Below are positions 24,079 through 33,558 of a DNA stretch of 53,701 bases, one piece after another (positions within the stretch are counted from its first letter, which is position 1; each line of letters opens with the position of its first letter). This DNA is from a virus: the IMG/VR virus record IMGVR_UViG_3300025137_000054, positions 1 to 53,701 of that record, one strand, 5' to 3'. A model generated the notes under the pieces. The model ran no database searches. It was not told where the DNA came from and saw nothing but the letters and a program-made list of their open reading frames with translations. The translations under genes and the position numbers were made by a program.

Positions 24079-25706
24079 CCTACTCGCCTCTCTGTTCGGG
24101 AATCAACGTTTTGATTACCTGCTTCTTGCGGTAATCCTGTAAACCTTTTATCAGGACCAGTTTCCATAGACGGTTTATTTCTAGTTTCTCCACCACCTTG
24201 ATTTCCCATCAATTGTTGTTCTTGTAATTGTCCTAGTTGACTAGGGTCAATATCTGTTCCCGCATACGGGTCAGTTTCTACTTCTCCCTCACCCCCTTCC
24301 GGTGGAGGAGCCTCAGGTTGAGGTTCAGGTTTCTTAAATGTGAATCTGCCTTCATCATCCATATCAACTTCAAACCCTAAATTCTTAATAGAAGCGGCTA
24401 CATTTACTTCAATCTCTCTCTTTCGTAGTTTAGCAATTTCATCTTCTTCTTCTGATGGTGGAAGTTTAAGTTCCCAATCAGTTATACCAAACTCCTTAGT
24501 CATAAATGGGAACACATAGTTATTCCAAATTGTTTGTGCCATCTCAACTGCTCGATTAGTAACAAGTATCTGCATACCCTCATTATTTAGTCCACCACTG
24601 GCAGAACTATCTGCCATGAATATTTTACTTACACCATAAAAAGCAGATATTCTATCTCTCAAATCTTCTTTGACTTGTATGTAGTCCATCTCCTTTAGAC
24701 TGTCCATGAACTTAATCCATTCAACGCCACCCTTTCCTCCGTCGGATTCAATTCCCATTACAGGAATAAAGTGTGGGTCTTGTTCCATCTTTTCTTTGAC
24801 CCCCCGCCAAAATGATTTCATAGATTCCATATTACGTGTCTGAACTGCTAACAAGCCTCTAGGCATTCTTGCCTTTGTATAAGAAGAATTAACATAATTT
24901 TCCATTGCTAGTAAAGTAGTAATGTGATTCCACATAGTCATAATAGGAGACTGTCCATATAATCTAGAAGGAGCATACTTACTAAAATGAAGTACTTCTC
25001 CTTCTATGAAATATTGTTCAGTACCATTTACTCTGTTAACATAATGAACAGGATGTAGTTCTGACCCACATATATCACAACTATCACTAATCGAAGTACT
25101 GATGTAATCTCTATGATTTAAACAAGTAAATCCTTCATGACCTCTCTCTCCATTTTCATCAGCATAAATATGCATAGATACAGGGTCTCCACGAAATACT
25201 TCTTTAATTCGATGCATACGAATGTCACCATTACCGTCAACGAAATATTCCTTAACCATAATCATATATGCATCGTCCATAATATTCAAATCGTCTTCTA
25301 ATTCTTTTAGTACATCAATAAATAATTGTTCCGCCTTATTTACATGTCCATCTAATAACTTATGAATATATTTTAATTGGTCTCTATTTGGTTTAATTAA
25401 ATTCAAACTACTACAATCAACGCATTCTTTTACGGGTTGTTTATGTTCTCTACCACAATCACCACAACGGCTAGTAAATTTTTCTTCCCATGTATACCCT
25501 CTTCGGAATATTTCATTTTTTAATTGAGTTATACATGTTCTAAGTATCACTGACTGGAATGCTACATGATAAATAATTGGAGCAGTAATCAGATAAGAAG
25601 TATCCTTCTCTTGAATACCCGGATTATATATCGTTCTATCTTGTGGCTTCGGTGTCGTCCTACGAGTTAATCGTTGAAACAACGTGGGTTTATTTTCTTC
25701 TACCAT
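24075..25706 (-). CDS. Portal protein with two inserted zinc clusters
   Basis: 543 residues from the ATG at 25706, preceded by GAGGGGG. The body has the portal pattern, including the stem/wing region (LHFSKYAPSRLYGQSPIMTM) and the helix and clip region (EDLRDRISAFYGVSKIFMAD), followed by a Pro/Gly-rich tail. Two zinc clusters interrupt the N-terminal half: C81-x2-C84...C95-x2-C98 (RCGDCGREHKQPVKECVDC) and C195-x2-H198...C210-x2-C213. Zinc clusters are not usual in bacteriophage portals. It lies downstream of terminase, separated from it by the LAGLIDADG gene. It forms the dodecameric DNA channel at one capsid vertex. Confidence 0.88.
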   Translation of the reverse strand: MVEENKPTLFQRLTRRTTPKPQDRTIYNPGIQEKDTSYLITAPIIYHVAFQSVILRTCITQLKNEIFRRGYTWEEKFTSRCGDCGREHKQPVKECVDCSSLNLIKPNRDQLKYIHKLLDGHVNKAEQLFIDVLKELEDDLNIMDDAYMIMVKEYFVDGNGDIRMHRIKEVFRGDPVSMHIYADENGERGHEGFTCLNHRDYISTSISDSCDICGSELHPVHYVNRVNGTEQYFIEGEVLHFSKYAPSRLYGQSPIMTMWNHITTLLAMENYVNSSYTKARMPRGLLAVQTRNMESMKSFWRGVKEKMEQDPHFIPVMGIESDGGKGGVEWIKFMDSLKEMDYIQVKEDLRDRISAFYGVSKIFMADSSASGGLNNEGMQILVTNRAVEMAQTIWNNYVFPFMTKEFGITDWELKLPPSEEEDEIAKLRKREIEVNVAASIKNLGFEVDMDDEGRFTFKKPEPQPEAPPPEGGEGEVETDPYAGTDIDPSQLGQLQEQQLMGNQGGGETRNKPSMETGPDKRFTGLPQEAGNQNVDSRTERRVG

Positions 25707-25707
25707 T

Positions 25708-27045
25708 TTATTCCCCCTCATTCTTTGCAATTGATTCTAGTTTATCCATTTCGGACATTTTATCGTTGCCGTAATATTTTACAACACTATCTATGTCAAT
25801 CTCATACTTTGCGAAATCATAGTTCTTATCATCCTTGTGATTCTCATATTTCATCAATTTAAAGAGTTCTACCTTTCTAGCCTTATACCATCCGGCTTTT
25901 TTGTGACTCTTTTTCATTCGTAATAACTCGACTAATATTTCTGCATTTTTTTGTTTCAATTTAAAGTATGGCATACACTTACTAAGTATCTCAGTGACAT
26001 CTGCTCTAGAATAAAAATTTAATCGATTAATTGGTTTAGTATCTTGTGGAGATTTTTGGTCTAGATGAAGTCTACCACATCCTAGAGACTTGTGCATTTC
26101 TAACATGAATGCTTTTCCTCGGTCTCCGGTTGCGACTAATCCAACTCTAGGGTTGTGATTTTTGTCCATTGTAATATATCCATCTGAATCTATAAATGCC
26201 GCAGTATATGCGTAGATATCTTTTTTAATTTCATCATTCATCTTATACAAAGCACCGTCTACAATAGTTATATTCGCAGACTTAGCAATTTTAGAAATGA
26301 TAGCAGGTGAAGATTTTCTAAAAAGATTCTTGGGTAGTCTCTCATGTACTTGTCTTGCAGAAATACCCTGCTCCTCACTAACTAATCTAACAACATGCCT
26401 TTTAATTAATTCCTTTGGCCCAATATTAACAACATATTTTTTTATTGTTTTCTTAACATCTTTTTTAGTAGAACTCATTTCTTTACTAAGTTGAGCGTAT
26501 TCTACATTAAATGGTAATCCTTCTCTTTCTATTCTTGCTTCCCAATACTTACACAATCCATCAATAACATCCCTTCTAGTAGATTCATCATGTATCAATG
26601 AAAGTTTAATTATATTTTCTTCTGATAATGTCATATCTTTCAATGCAGATTTATATTTTTTTACCCAATATATTTTATTTATACTACTATCTAGATGTGA
26701 AGAATATGCATCTATTAAATTATCAATAGATTTTGTTACTGCAATTTTTGATTCGCCCTTTAGAGTTCTTCGGTGTACTCTAAGTTCTTTAATCATCATA
26801 GGAATATCATTTCCTTCTATTTCATATTTCTTTAAATTAAAATGTATTGCTTTTCTAGCGTCTGATAAACCTACGTTATGTTCTTCGGCAAATCTTTTTT
26901 CAATCTCAAAGTGACTAGTAATTGGTTGAGTAGAAAGCCAATCACTTTTCATTTCTTCAGTAAGTACTTTTTGTTGTTCCCGAAGAGTTTCTTCTTGGTC
27001 AGCAAGTTCAGCCGCCTCCCTCAATTTGTCTCCTTTCTCTCCCAT
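25708..27045 (-). CDS. LAGLIDADG homing endonuclease-like protein between terminase and portal
   Basis: 445 residues, ribosome site AGGTGATACT before ATG. A single LAGLIDADG-type motif is clear at residues 280-292 (YTAAFIDSDGYIT), followed by the expected strands (NPRVGLVATGDRGKAFMLEM) and a C-terminal helix-rich part (LKQKNAEILVELLRMKKSH). One motif implies it would work as a homodimer. The first 270 residues are helical and contain DNA-binding-like segments, with no splice motifs, so this is a free-standing gene and not an intein. Its insertion between the two packaging genes is typical for homing endonucleases. A domesticated role in packaging is an alternative. Confidence 0.78.
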   Translation of the reverse strand: MGEKGDKLREAAELADQEETLREQQKVLTEEMKSDWLSTQPITSHFEIEKRFAEEHNVGLSDARKAIHFNLKKYEIEGNDIPMMIKELRVHRRTLKGESKIAVTKSIDNLIDAYSSHLDSSINKIYWVKKYKSALKDMTLSEENIIKLSLIHDESTRRDVIDGLCKYWEARIEREGLPFNVEYAQLSKEMSSTKKDVKKTIKKYVVNIGPKELIKRHVVRLVSEEQGISARQVHERLPKNLFRKSSPAIISKIAKSANITIVDGALYKMNDEIKKDIYAYTAAFIDSDGYITMDKNHNPRVGLVATGDRGKAFMLEMHKSLGCGRLHLDQKSPQDTKPINRLNFYSRADVTEILSKCMPYFKLKQKNAEILVELLRMKKSHKKAGWYKARKVELFKLMKYENHKDDKNYDFAKYEIDIDSVVKYYGNDKMSEMDKLESIAKNEGE

Positions 27046-27053
27046 AGTATCAC

Positions 27054-28487
27054 CTAGAAATTCATGCCCATGACACCGGACATACTGCTCCGAGTGCGAA
27101 CAGGTGTATCAAAGATGTCCAAGTCATCTAGTAAAATGTACTGTTCTCCTGTACCTTGAGATGCGGCATTGGCTAATGCTAAACTCATTACCAAATCGTC
27201 ATGTGCTCCTACTCCCTCAAACTTACCTGCGGCAGTAATAGAAAACATAGAAAGTTCTTCTATTAACAAATTGGTTACTCTTCGACTAGAATTATCTCCA
27301 TAAGGAAATATCATTTTTTTATTCTCAATATTCATTTGTAGATTTAAAATTATTTCTTGTTTCTTTCTTCTAGTAGTATTAAAATCTCTAACATTCAAAT
27401 CTGTCATATTCTTTAATTCTTGAGTAAATGCTTTGGCAAAAGTATTTGTCTCAAAAAGAATTTCTTCCGGTTCAAACACTTTCCCTATTAAGCGAATCTT
27501 ATCTATATTTTCTCTGAACTCTATGTTCTTTGCCCTATCAACATGAACCACTGCTTTATTCTGTTCTTTGTCTACTTCTAAAACTGTAATTACATTGTAG
27601 TCTCCATCAGTAGAAATTGCAGGGTCAACTCCCACATAATATCTATATCCTTTTTCCTTTCTGTTACCTAGTTTTAAAATGTAATCTTTATTTTTACAAT
27701 TAGTAACTAACTCAGGATTGAATAGTGCAGTTCCAGTAGAGATAGGAACGCAAAGATATTCTCTTGTAAATTTCAAAGAACCTATTTCCGCCTTTCGTTG
27801 CATGAGTGCATCAAAGTCCCAACGCTCAGGCCAAAGAGGTTCGTTAAGTGGATTCAAGCAAGGATATTTAGTTACAGTATATGCTTCATTTTCCTCTAAC
27901 TGTGCAAAAATATCAGTATAGGTAAACGGTGTACCAATCATTCTCAACTTAGATGTGTGGTGAAGTGTTGGTATCATATCCCCAAAGAACCAATCAGTAA
28001 CTCTTTGAATACCTGCTAGACTAAATTCTTTCAAAGGGTCGTCAATGATAATTTCTTGAGGGTGAAGTCCTCTAATTTGAGAACCAACGGAACGCTCTAA
28101 AATCGCATTGCCATTGGTTAACTGAATATTACCAATAGCCCAACCCCTACTAGGTTTGTATTGTTTTAATGCAGGGTGATTAAAATATCTATCAATTTCT
28201 CTCATGTGAACTAGAGTCTGCTTTTGGTTAGAAGATATGTATAACATTTGAAACGGTGGTTCTTGAAACACTAAATTCCAAACTACCCAACTGTGCATAA
28301 ATACAGATTTTCCATGGTCTCTTGAACAAATGATAACTGTTCGATTAGTATTTTCCATTGACTCTAACCATTCTTGCATATACTCAGGAAACATTAATCC
28401 TAATACATTTTGAAAAAAATATGGGAAAGAAGTTTTAGATATCTCCATATCCATTTGAGAAACAAAATCTATATTTTCTATTTCCAT
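27054..28487 (-). CDS. Terminase large subunit
   Basis: 477 residues. ATPase: Walker A SRDHGKS (55-61), Walker B EIIIDD (145-150), and the coupling motif around GTPFTY (185-190). Nuclease (RNase-H fold): GVDPAIS (Asp288), ILFETNTFA, and GAHDDLVMSLALA near residue 435 with the final acidic residues. This is the motor that pumps and cuts the genome. Upstream lie tagged small genes and further upstream the small-terminase candidate. No insertion or damage seen. Confidence 0.95.
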   Translation of the reverse strand: MEIENIDFVSQMDMEISKTSFPYFFQNVLGLMFPEYMQEWLESMENTNRTVIICSRDHGKSVFMHSWVVWNLVFQEPPFQMLYISSNQKQTLVHMREIDRYFNHPALKQYKPSRGWAIGNIQLTNGNAILERSVGSQIRGLHPQEIIIDDPLKEFSLAGIQRVTDWFFGDMIPTLHHTSKLRMIGTPFTYTDIFAQLEENEAYTVTKYPCLNPLNEPLWPERWDFDALMQRKAEIGSLKFTREYLCVPISTGTALFNPELVTNCKNKDYILKLGNRKEKGYRYYVGVDPAISTDGDYNVITVLEVDKEQNKAVVHVDRAKNIEFRENIDKIRLIGKVFEPEEILFETNTFAKAFTQELKNMTDLNVRDFNTTRRKKQEIILNLQMNIENKKMIFPYGDNSSRRVTNLLIEELSMFSITAAGKFEGVGAHDDLVMSLALANAASQGTGEQYILLDDLDIFDTPVRTRSSMSGVMGMNF

Positions 28488-28488
28488 G

Positions 28489-28791
28489 TTACCACTTTAC
28501 TTTATTCGCCCAATATGCCGCAGAAGTTTTTCCACGTTTGATATTCTTAGCATGACGAGCCTTAAACGAATCTTGTTTCTTTTTGCGTTTACCTTTAGGG
28601 TCGCTTTCGGTAACAGTTTTTGCACCTTGTTCACCGAATCTAATTGTTTTAACTTTCTTTCCGTCCTTAACAACTACAACGTGTGATTTGGTTTTATGTT
28701 TAGGAGTTCTCTTTGGTTTACTAAAGCCACTAACACCTGCTCTTTTTAGTGCAGGGTGTTTTTTTCTTTTTACAATATCAAACCAAGTCAT
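28489..28791 (-). CDS. Tagged basic protein of the RFG-Q / FKARH family
   Basis: 100 residues. The tag MTWFDIVKRK is followed by a very basic linker and a C-terminal domain with KTIRFGEQGAKTV, RKKKQDSFKARHAKNI and SAAYWANKVKW. From memory, small proteins with this succession (VRFGDQ ... SFRARH ... YWSCK-W) are widespread in tailed marine phages, often as virion-associated proteins of unknown function. A basic DNA-contacting protein inside the head would fit. Its end overlaps the start of the terminase region by design, with one base between. Confidence 0.75.
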   Translation of the reverse strand: MTWFDIVKRKKHPALKRAGVSGFSKPKRTPKHKTKSHVVVVKDGKKVKTIRFGEQGAKTVTESDPKGKRKKKQDSFKARHAKNIKRGKTSAAYWANKVKW

Positions 28792-29528
28792 TGTTCTGCC
28801 TCCTTTTCTGCTTCGGGTGTAGGATATGTAGGAAATCCCCTTTTACCCGTTAGTCTACCCCTCATTTTCGCATGAAACTTAGAAGCATCAGAATCTCCTT
28901 CTACTCTCTTCCTAGACATCATTCTAGCATGATACTTTCGTTTTTCTTCATCTGTGAAATTATCATATTCACTAATATCTCTATGTTGTAAATCTTTATA
29001 CTCATTTCCTGTTGTTTCCTCCCCTTCAAATGGTGGAGTATAGTTTGGATTATTCTTCATTCTATTATACATTCTAAAAGCCATGTTACTCTTAGAAGAC
29101 CTTCCGTGTTCTGTAATAACTTTATGAAACAATCTAGACCAATATTTGTGTTTCTCATCTCTTGAATAATTATCATACATTTCTTTAGTAGTAGTAGGCA
29201 TTCTCTCAATTGCATCATATTGTGGTTGAATCGTATATCTATTCTGTTCGTCTTTTAAAGAATAATAGATTTCTTTAGTTGTTTTACGTTCCAATCTTAA
29301 AAATTGTCTCATATGAAATCTTTCTAATTCTCTACGCCTTCTAATTTCGTCGTCCGGTAAAGGTGGGGCTTCAACTGCTCTTTTAACTTCTCTTTTATAA
29401 TGAGAACGCATAGAATTATGATAATCCTGTTTATTTTTATTATCCATTCTATAATATCTATCTCTTGTTAAAGTACGCCATACGCCGCCATAAGGATTAG
29501 GCATTTTTAGAATACTAAACCAACTCAT
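28788..29528 (-). CDS. Tagged repeat protein (MSWFSILKM)
   Basis: 246 residues, tag MSWFSILKMPNPYGG. The rest contains several copies of a charged aromatic repeat of about 20 residues: YRMDNKNKQDYHNSMRSHYK, EMYDNYSRDEKHKYWSRLFH and EYDNFTDEEKRKYHARMMSR share Y-x-N/M-x4-[EK]-x-[KQ]-x-Y-[HW]. The protein is rich in Arg, Tyr and Met and very basic, suggesting interaction with packaged DNA. No family recognised. Its start abuts the stop of the PAP2 gene, and its end overlaps the next gene (ATGA). Confidence 0.78.
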   Translation of the reverse strand: MSWFSILKMPNPYGGVWRTLTRDRYYRMDNKNKQDYHNSMRSHYKREVKRAVEAPPLPDDEIRRRRELERFHMRQFLRLERKTTKEIYYSLKDEQNRYTIQPQYDAIERMPTTTKEMYDNYSRDEKHKYWSRLFHKVITEHGRSSKSNMAFRMYNRMKNNPNYTPPFEGEETTGNEYKDLQHRDISEYDNFTDEEKRKYHARMMSRKRVEGDSDASKFHAKMRGRLTGKRGFPTYPTPEAEKEAEQ

Positions 29529-30491
29529 CTAACCCCTCCTCTTGAACCAACCATGAAGACCCTCATTTTCTTCTCTTCTGAATGTACCTGTCTTCCTTCT
29601 CTTTGGCTTTCCGCCTCTTCTCTTATAATCTTCACAAGCAGAACATGTAGGGCGGCATCTTCTTTTAGTTCCCTTCGAAGCATCTTTTCTACCACAAGGT
29701 TCTGTACCTTCTTTATCATCTTTACAAGATGCACAACTTACCCAATCTTTAACCAAGGTATCTTGCCAAGATTTTTTAACATCTTTTGTTAGATAAGTTT
29801 CTGCAATTAAATACCCTACTTTTTTACCTACTTCTATGTCACTAGGATAGTGGCTACCTAATTGTAATCTAGACATAGATATCTTATCAGCCAATTTATT
29901 AAGTTCTTCTGTTTTATCAGGATATTTATCTGAAAATATTTTTGCAAGAGCATGTGCTTCTACTGCATGTCCACTAGGAAAAGCCGGACTATCATCAGTA
30001 TCTGTCGTAGACTCTATCTTATCAGAAACTTCGTAAGGTCGTGGCCTAGCATATTTTACTTTGAGTTTGATTGTGAAAATATCTATATCTCTAATTAATT
30101 CATTCCAATCCTTTCTATCTTCCCCTACAACATCTAACATTAATTTGTTATTGTTTTGGTCTAAGTCTTCCATGCTATCTTCATCAAATTTATTACCTTC
30201 CATCACGGCAATAACTTGAAGTATTTCATCTTCGTTTTTTGGATATTTATATTCAGGAAAATCAACCTTAAATGATGGTTCTGATTCTAATAATTCTCTT
30301 TTTTTATCGGATAGATTTTTTGGGCCATATTTAGATTCTGCTTTCTTTACAGAGTTACCCCAATTTTTTGCACCTACTTTTCTGCATTGTACTAATGCTC
30401 CTGAAGCATAAGCAGAAGGCCACTTCTTGTATCTGCTTCTGACCTTATGGTAGCAAGCATCTTTTTCTTTTTTAAGTTCTTCAAACCACAT
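29529..30491 (-). CDS. PAP2-type phosphatase fused to two phage-type basic domains
   Basis: 320 residues from the ATG at 30491, which overlaps the previous stop (ATGA). Three parts are visible. Residues 1-45 have a reduced tag (MWFEELKK) and the segment YKKWPSAYASGALVQCRKVG, seen in many marine phage proteins. Residues 90-235 form a PAP2/vanadium-haloperoxidase-type phosphatase with all three motifs: KVKYARPRP (144-152), PSGH (172-175) and SRLQLGSHYPSD (207-218). Residues 241-320 begin with a second tag-like sequence (SWQDTLVKDW) and continue as a basic Cys-rich domain (CASC, CGRKD, CRPTCSAC). It therefore looks like a fusion of two tagged proteins. PAP2 enzymes dephosphorylate lipid or polyprenyl phosphates. 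A virion-carried enzyme acting on host membrane or surface precursors is possible. Confidence 0.83.
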   Translation of the reverse strand: MWFEELKKEKDACYHKVRSRYKKWPSAYASGALVQCRKVGAKNWGNSVKKAESKYGPKNLSDKKRELLESEPSFKVDFPEYKYPKNEDEILQVIAVMEGNKFDEDSMEDLDQNNNKLMLDVVGEDRKDWNELIRDIDIFTIKLKVKYARPRPYEVSDKIESTTDTDDSPAFPSGHAVEAHALAKIFSDKYPDKTEELNKLADKISMSRLQLGSHYPSDIEVGKKVGYLIAETYLTKDVKKSWQDTLVKDWVSCASCKDDKEGTEPCGRKDASKGTKRRCRPTCSACEDYKRRGGKPKRRKTGTFRREENEGLHGWFKRRG

Positions 30492-30985
30492 CAGAAAGCC
30501 CCTCTCATAAATGGATAAAACCAAGACACCTGTTTCATGATACCCCAATCGTCACCATATCGACTTTTAAAATTGTTAACCATTTCTTCGGGGACGTTCA
30601 TCATATCTTCGTTTTGAAAACCCGCTCGACGATTCATAGATACCCATGTCGCTTGTGGAACTTTAGAAGATTTTAATCCTACAATTTTTGGTACACCGAC
30701 AAATTTTTCTTTTCTAGCATCTAATAGTGCTTTCCAATTTCCACCACCCTTTGGTTTATTTTTACTTCTTGCTTTCATGCCTCCAAAAATAGCATACTCC
30801 CCCTTATCGGTATAACCTGCTATTCCAACTACTTCTCCATCAACACTTCTAACAATCCAATTTTCTAAATTATACCAATTAGGTGCATTCCTAGAATATT
30901 TATCATCAGGGTTATCTCTGTTCCAATAAAAAATAGCATCGGCTTGAGACACCTCTTTAATCTGTATGTCTGCCAAGATACTCAC
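30491..30985 (-). CDS. GNAT-like acetyltransferase fold protein
   Basis: 164 residues. A strand pair followed by a substrate-type loop (WIVRSVDGEVVGIAGYTDKG, EYAIFGGMKARS), then a helix (NWKALLDARKEKF) and late strands (TWVSMNRRAGFQNED) match the outline of GNAT acetyltransferases. The acetyl-CoA loop is not canonical (KNKPKGGG). It lies between the large 858-residue protein and the PAP2 gene with overlaps on both sides. Substrate unknown. Confidence 0.55.
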   Translation of the reverse strand: MSILADIQIKEVSQADAIFYWNRDNPDDKYSRNAPNWYNLENWIVRSVDGEVVGIAGYTDKGEYAIFGGMKARSKNKPKGGGNWKALLDARKEKFVGVPKIVGLKSSKVPQATWVSMNRRAGFQNEDMMNVPEEMVNNFKSRYGDDWGIMKQVSWFYPFMRGAF

Positions 30986-33558
30986 CTAAAATTAGCCTTA
31001 AGGAAATAGACCCCCTCCTCAGGGATTCCGTATTTTACTCCAACGTTACTCATCGAATCAAATTCTTTTACAACATTTTCAACATCAGTCGCGGTAATGT
31101 CAGTTTTATATTGTGTATTCATATGTTCAATTGCAGTAGATACTGCGGTGAAATCATGGACATTAGATAATCCATAAAACAATGGCTTGCCTAACATCTT
31201 TCTAATTTCATCATGGGCTTGTAAAAGTATTACTTCTTCTTTAGCCTTAGTTATTTTCAGGTCTGCTTCTGCTTGATTTATTGTATTCAATAATTTAGCG
31301 GCACCATCTACCCCTGTCTTCGGGTCTAAATATGATTGCTTCTTCATTATTAAATGATTAAATATAGATTCAAACGGATAAATTTTCTGTGACTTGTAGT
31401 CTGCGGCTAATTCTGCGGTGAGTTTTTTCCCACTACCTCCTACTCCAAACTTCTTATCATTCAAATTTGCTTCCTTGAATATTAAACTTAAGAAATTACC
31501 AAACTCTATATTTATTTGCTCTGACATTTCTCCCTCAAAAATATCATCAATCATGTCTGCTAAGTCAGTAGTCTTTTCAAATAATTCTGTCTGCTTAGAA
31601 CCAATGTTTAATGAAGTTAAAAGTTTCATGTAATCGGCTATCTCTGTTAATTGTGATTTAGTTAATGTCCAATCGTTACTTTCCATTCTTAGTAAGTGTA
31701 TGAATGGGCTGTTTCCGGCATCAGGTTCTCTAGCAATATTTTCTATTGGTCTAGACCCGACTTGACTAATGAATGGTAACTCTTCATCAAGAGGGCGGTT
31801 TTGATTTCTACTTGGTTCAATAAAGTATTCGACTATCGCTTGCAATAACTCTGTAAATTTATCATTGATATCTAATGTTTTAAAATCAGTCAAGTGAGTT
31901 TTTCCGGCTCCTGCTCTACCTATTGAAATTCTATCTCTACTAACTCCACTTGCTGAACCTTTAGACCGTCGTTCGAAATCACTTCCAAATTCTATAAACT
32001 CTGCAAACAATGTCAAATATTCTGCTACTTCCTTATTTACGTCTTCACCTGAATATCCTTGGAGTGTGGGTATAACAGGTAGATAATAGTCTGAGGTTAT
32101 TTTACTCTTAAATTTCTTTAGGTTTTCCATATACTTTTGCAATGATGGAATTAAATTATCCATCTCTACTAGAACTAATCCAGTTTTCAATCTACTTTCA
32201 AGTTCTTCTATTTCTTTATCAATAACAGCACCCGCAGGTAGTCCGGCCTCTTCACCAAGCCCAAGTGCATACCCATACAATGGGTCAACTCTAATTTTAA
32301 TCAATGAATTGATTTGGTCTTTAAGTCCCTCCTCTTCATCTTCTTCTGTAATTTTTTGTTCTCCTTGTTCTAACTCGTTCCATTTTGGCACGTCATCTCT
32401 AGAACGTTTTCCTTCGGTGTAGATAAATTTCTCTTCCGGTAAATTACCTATGCTCTTTAAGAAATCTCTAAGAATGAATATTGCTTTTTGTTCAACATCT
32501 GCTACATCTTCAATTTTTACAGAATCATATAATTTAATATATTGTAATTTATCTACATCAAACTTACTAAATTTTTTCATTTTAGTTTCTAATTCAGGTA
32601 ATCCACTAGTATCTAATTTACCTATTGCTGATACAAAACTATTGTGTGCTGATGAAAATTCAGAATGTTTATCTTTAATGTCATCCCAATAACTGTAAAT
32701 TTCTTCTCTCTTTTTTGTACTCTTCATATCTAATCTACCAATAAAGTCAGATGCTCTAAGTGTAGATATAGAATACCGACCCTTACCTTGCTCTTTAGTG
32801 TCAACTAAATCTTTTAGTATCATTTTGAATGGTTGCATTATTGCTTTGAAATATGCAGGAATAGAAGTTTCTAAAATCTTTATAGAATCTAAAATATTAT
32901 CTATCTTTAATGATGGCTTGTAATTGCGCTTAACATAGTTGCTCCATGAAATTGCCCTACGAACTTTTTTCTTACTTGCGAACTGTTCGAAATATACTTC
33001 AAAAACTCTGTAATCAGCAGGACGACTATTTACTTCAAACATTCCCAAAATAGAATTTAATTTGGTATCATTCTTTGCTTCATCAATAACTTGAGTACTA
33101 CTAGAAGTAGTTGTACTGGCCTGAGAATCTTCTTTGGGGGCGGCAGTATTCATTAAAGTAGAAATTAATTTTGCTTTCTTACTACTTGATATTCCAGTTA
33201 AGTTTGGATATTTACTATCTAACTCTTTAATCAATAAACTTTGAACTTCATCACTAGTACGATATGAACCGTCAACGTTAGTGGTAAATCTACCTTGTAG
33301 TATTCCGTTATTTAGAAACCGTTCTTTAGTTTCTCGTTGAGCATTAGATTTCCTAAATAAGAAATCATACAATGCACTGTCAGGATAGGCTTTCAAGTCA
33401 GACATTTTAACTGGTTCTGTAAATTTACTATTTTCTACTTCAAGTTGAGAGTTTAACTTATCTAAATACTGTTGGAGTTTTTGCTTTAACTCACCTTTAG
33501 ATTCTGTCTCCATAAACATCTCAAATGCTCTTACTACGTCGAATGTTGGTTTCATCAT
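30982..33558 (-). CDS. Very large helical late protein, unknown
   Basis: About 858 residues from the ATG pair at 33558 (MMKPTFDVVRAFEMFMETES), which overlaps the previous stop and has GGGGTGG upstream; a longer frame would overlap the neighbour further. It is almost entirely alpha-helical and charged, with no membrane segment or cysteine cluster. Stretches such as LLQAIVEYFIEPSRNQNRPL and KILETSIPAYFKAIMQPFKM suggest a multi-helix scaffold. There is no N-terminal tag, but an internal sequence AISWSNYVKRN near residue 215 resembles one. With the neighbouring 607-residue tagged protein it may form the internal core. No enzymatic motifs seen. Confidence 0.75.
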   Translation of the reverse strand: MMKPTFDVVRAFEMFMETESKGELKQKLQQYLDKLNSQLEVENSKFTEPVKMSDLKAYPDSALYDFLFRKSNAQRETKERFLNNGILQGRFTTNVDGSYRTSDEVQSLLIKELDSKYPNLTGISSSKKAKLISTLMNTAAPKEDSQASTTTSSSTQVIDEAKNDTKLNSILGMFEVNSRPADYRVFEVYFEQFASKKKVRRAISWSNYVKRNYKPSLKIDNILDSIKILETSIPAYFKAIMQPFKMILKDLVDTKEQGKGRYSISTLRASDFIGRLDMKSTKKREEIYSYWDDIKDKHSEFSSAHNSFVSAIGKLDTSGLPELETKMKKFSKFDVDKLQYIKLYDSVKIEDVADVEQKAIFILRDFLKSIGNLPEEKFIYTEGKRSRDDVPKWNELEQGEQKITEEDEEEGLKDQINSLIKIRVDPLYGYALGLGEEAGLPAGAVIDKEIEELESRLKTGLVLVEMDNLIPSLQKYMENLKKFKSKITSDYYLPVIPTLQGYSGEDVNKEVAEYLTLFAEFIEFGSDFERRSKGSASGVSRDRISIGRAGAGKTHLTDFKTLDINDKFTELLQAIVEYFIEPSRNQNRPLDEELPFISQVGSRPIENIAREPDAGNSPFIHLLRMESNDWTLTKSQLTEIADYMKLLTSLNIGSKQTELFEKTTDLADMIDDIFEGEMSEQINIEFGNFLSLIFKEANLNDKKFGVGGSGKKLTAELAADYKSQKIYPFESIFNHLIMKKQSYLDPKTGVDGAAKLLNTINQAEADLKITKAKEEVILLQAHDEIRKMLGKPLFYGLSNVHDFTAVSTAIEHMNTQYKTDITATDVENVVKEFDSMSNVGVKYGIPEEGVYFLKANFR

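Noticed and set aside
25708-27045. Possible intein in terminase or portal
   Set aside because: The LAGLIDADG frame has its own start, ribosome site and stop, and both neighbouring genes are complete without it; no splice-junction residues seen.
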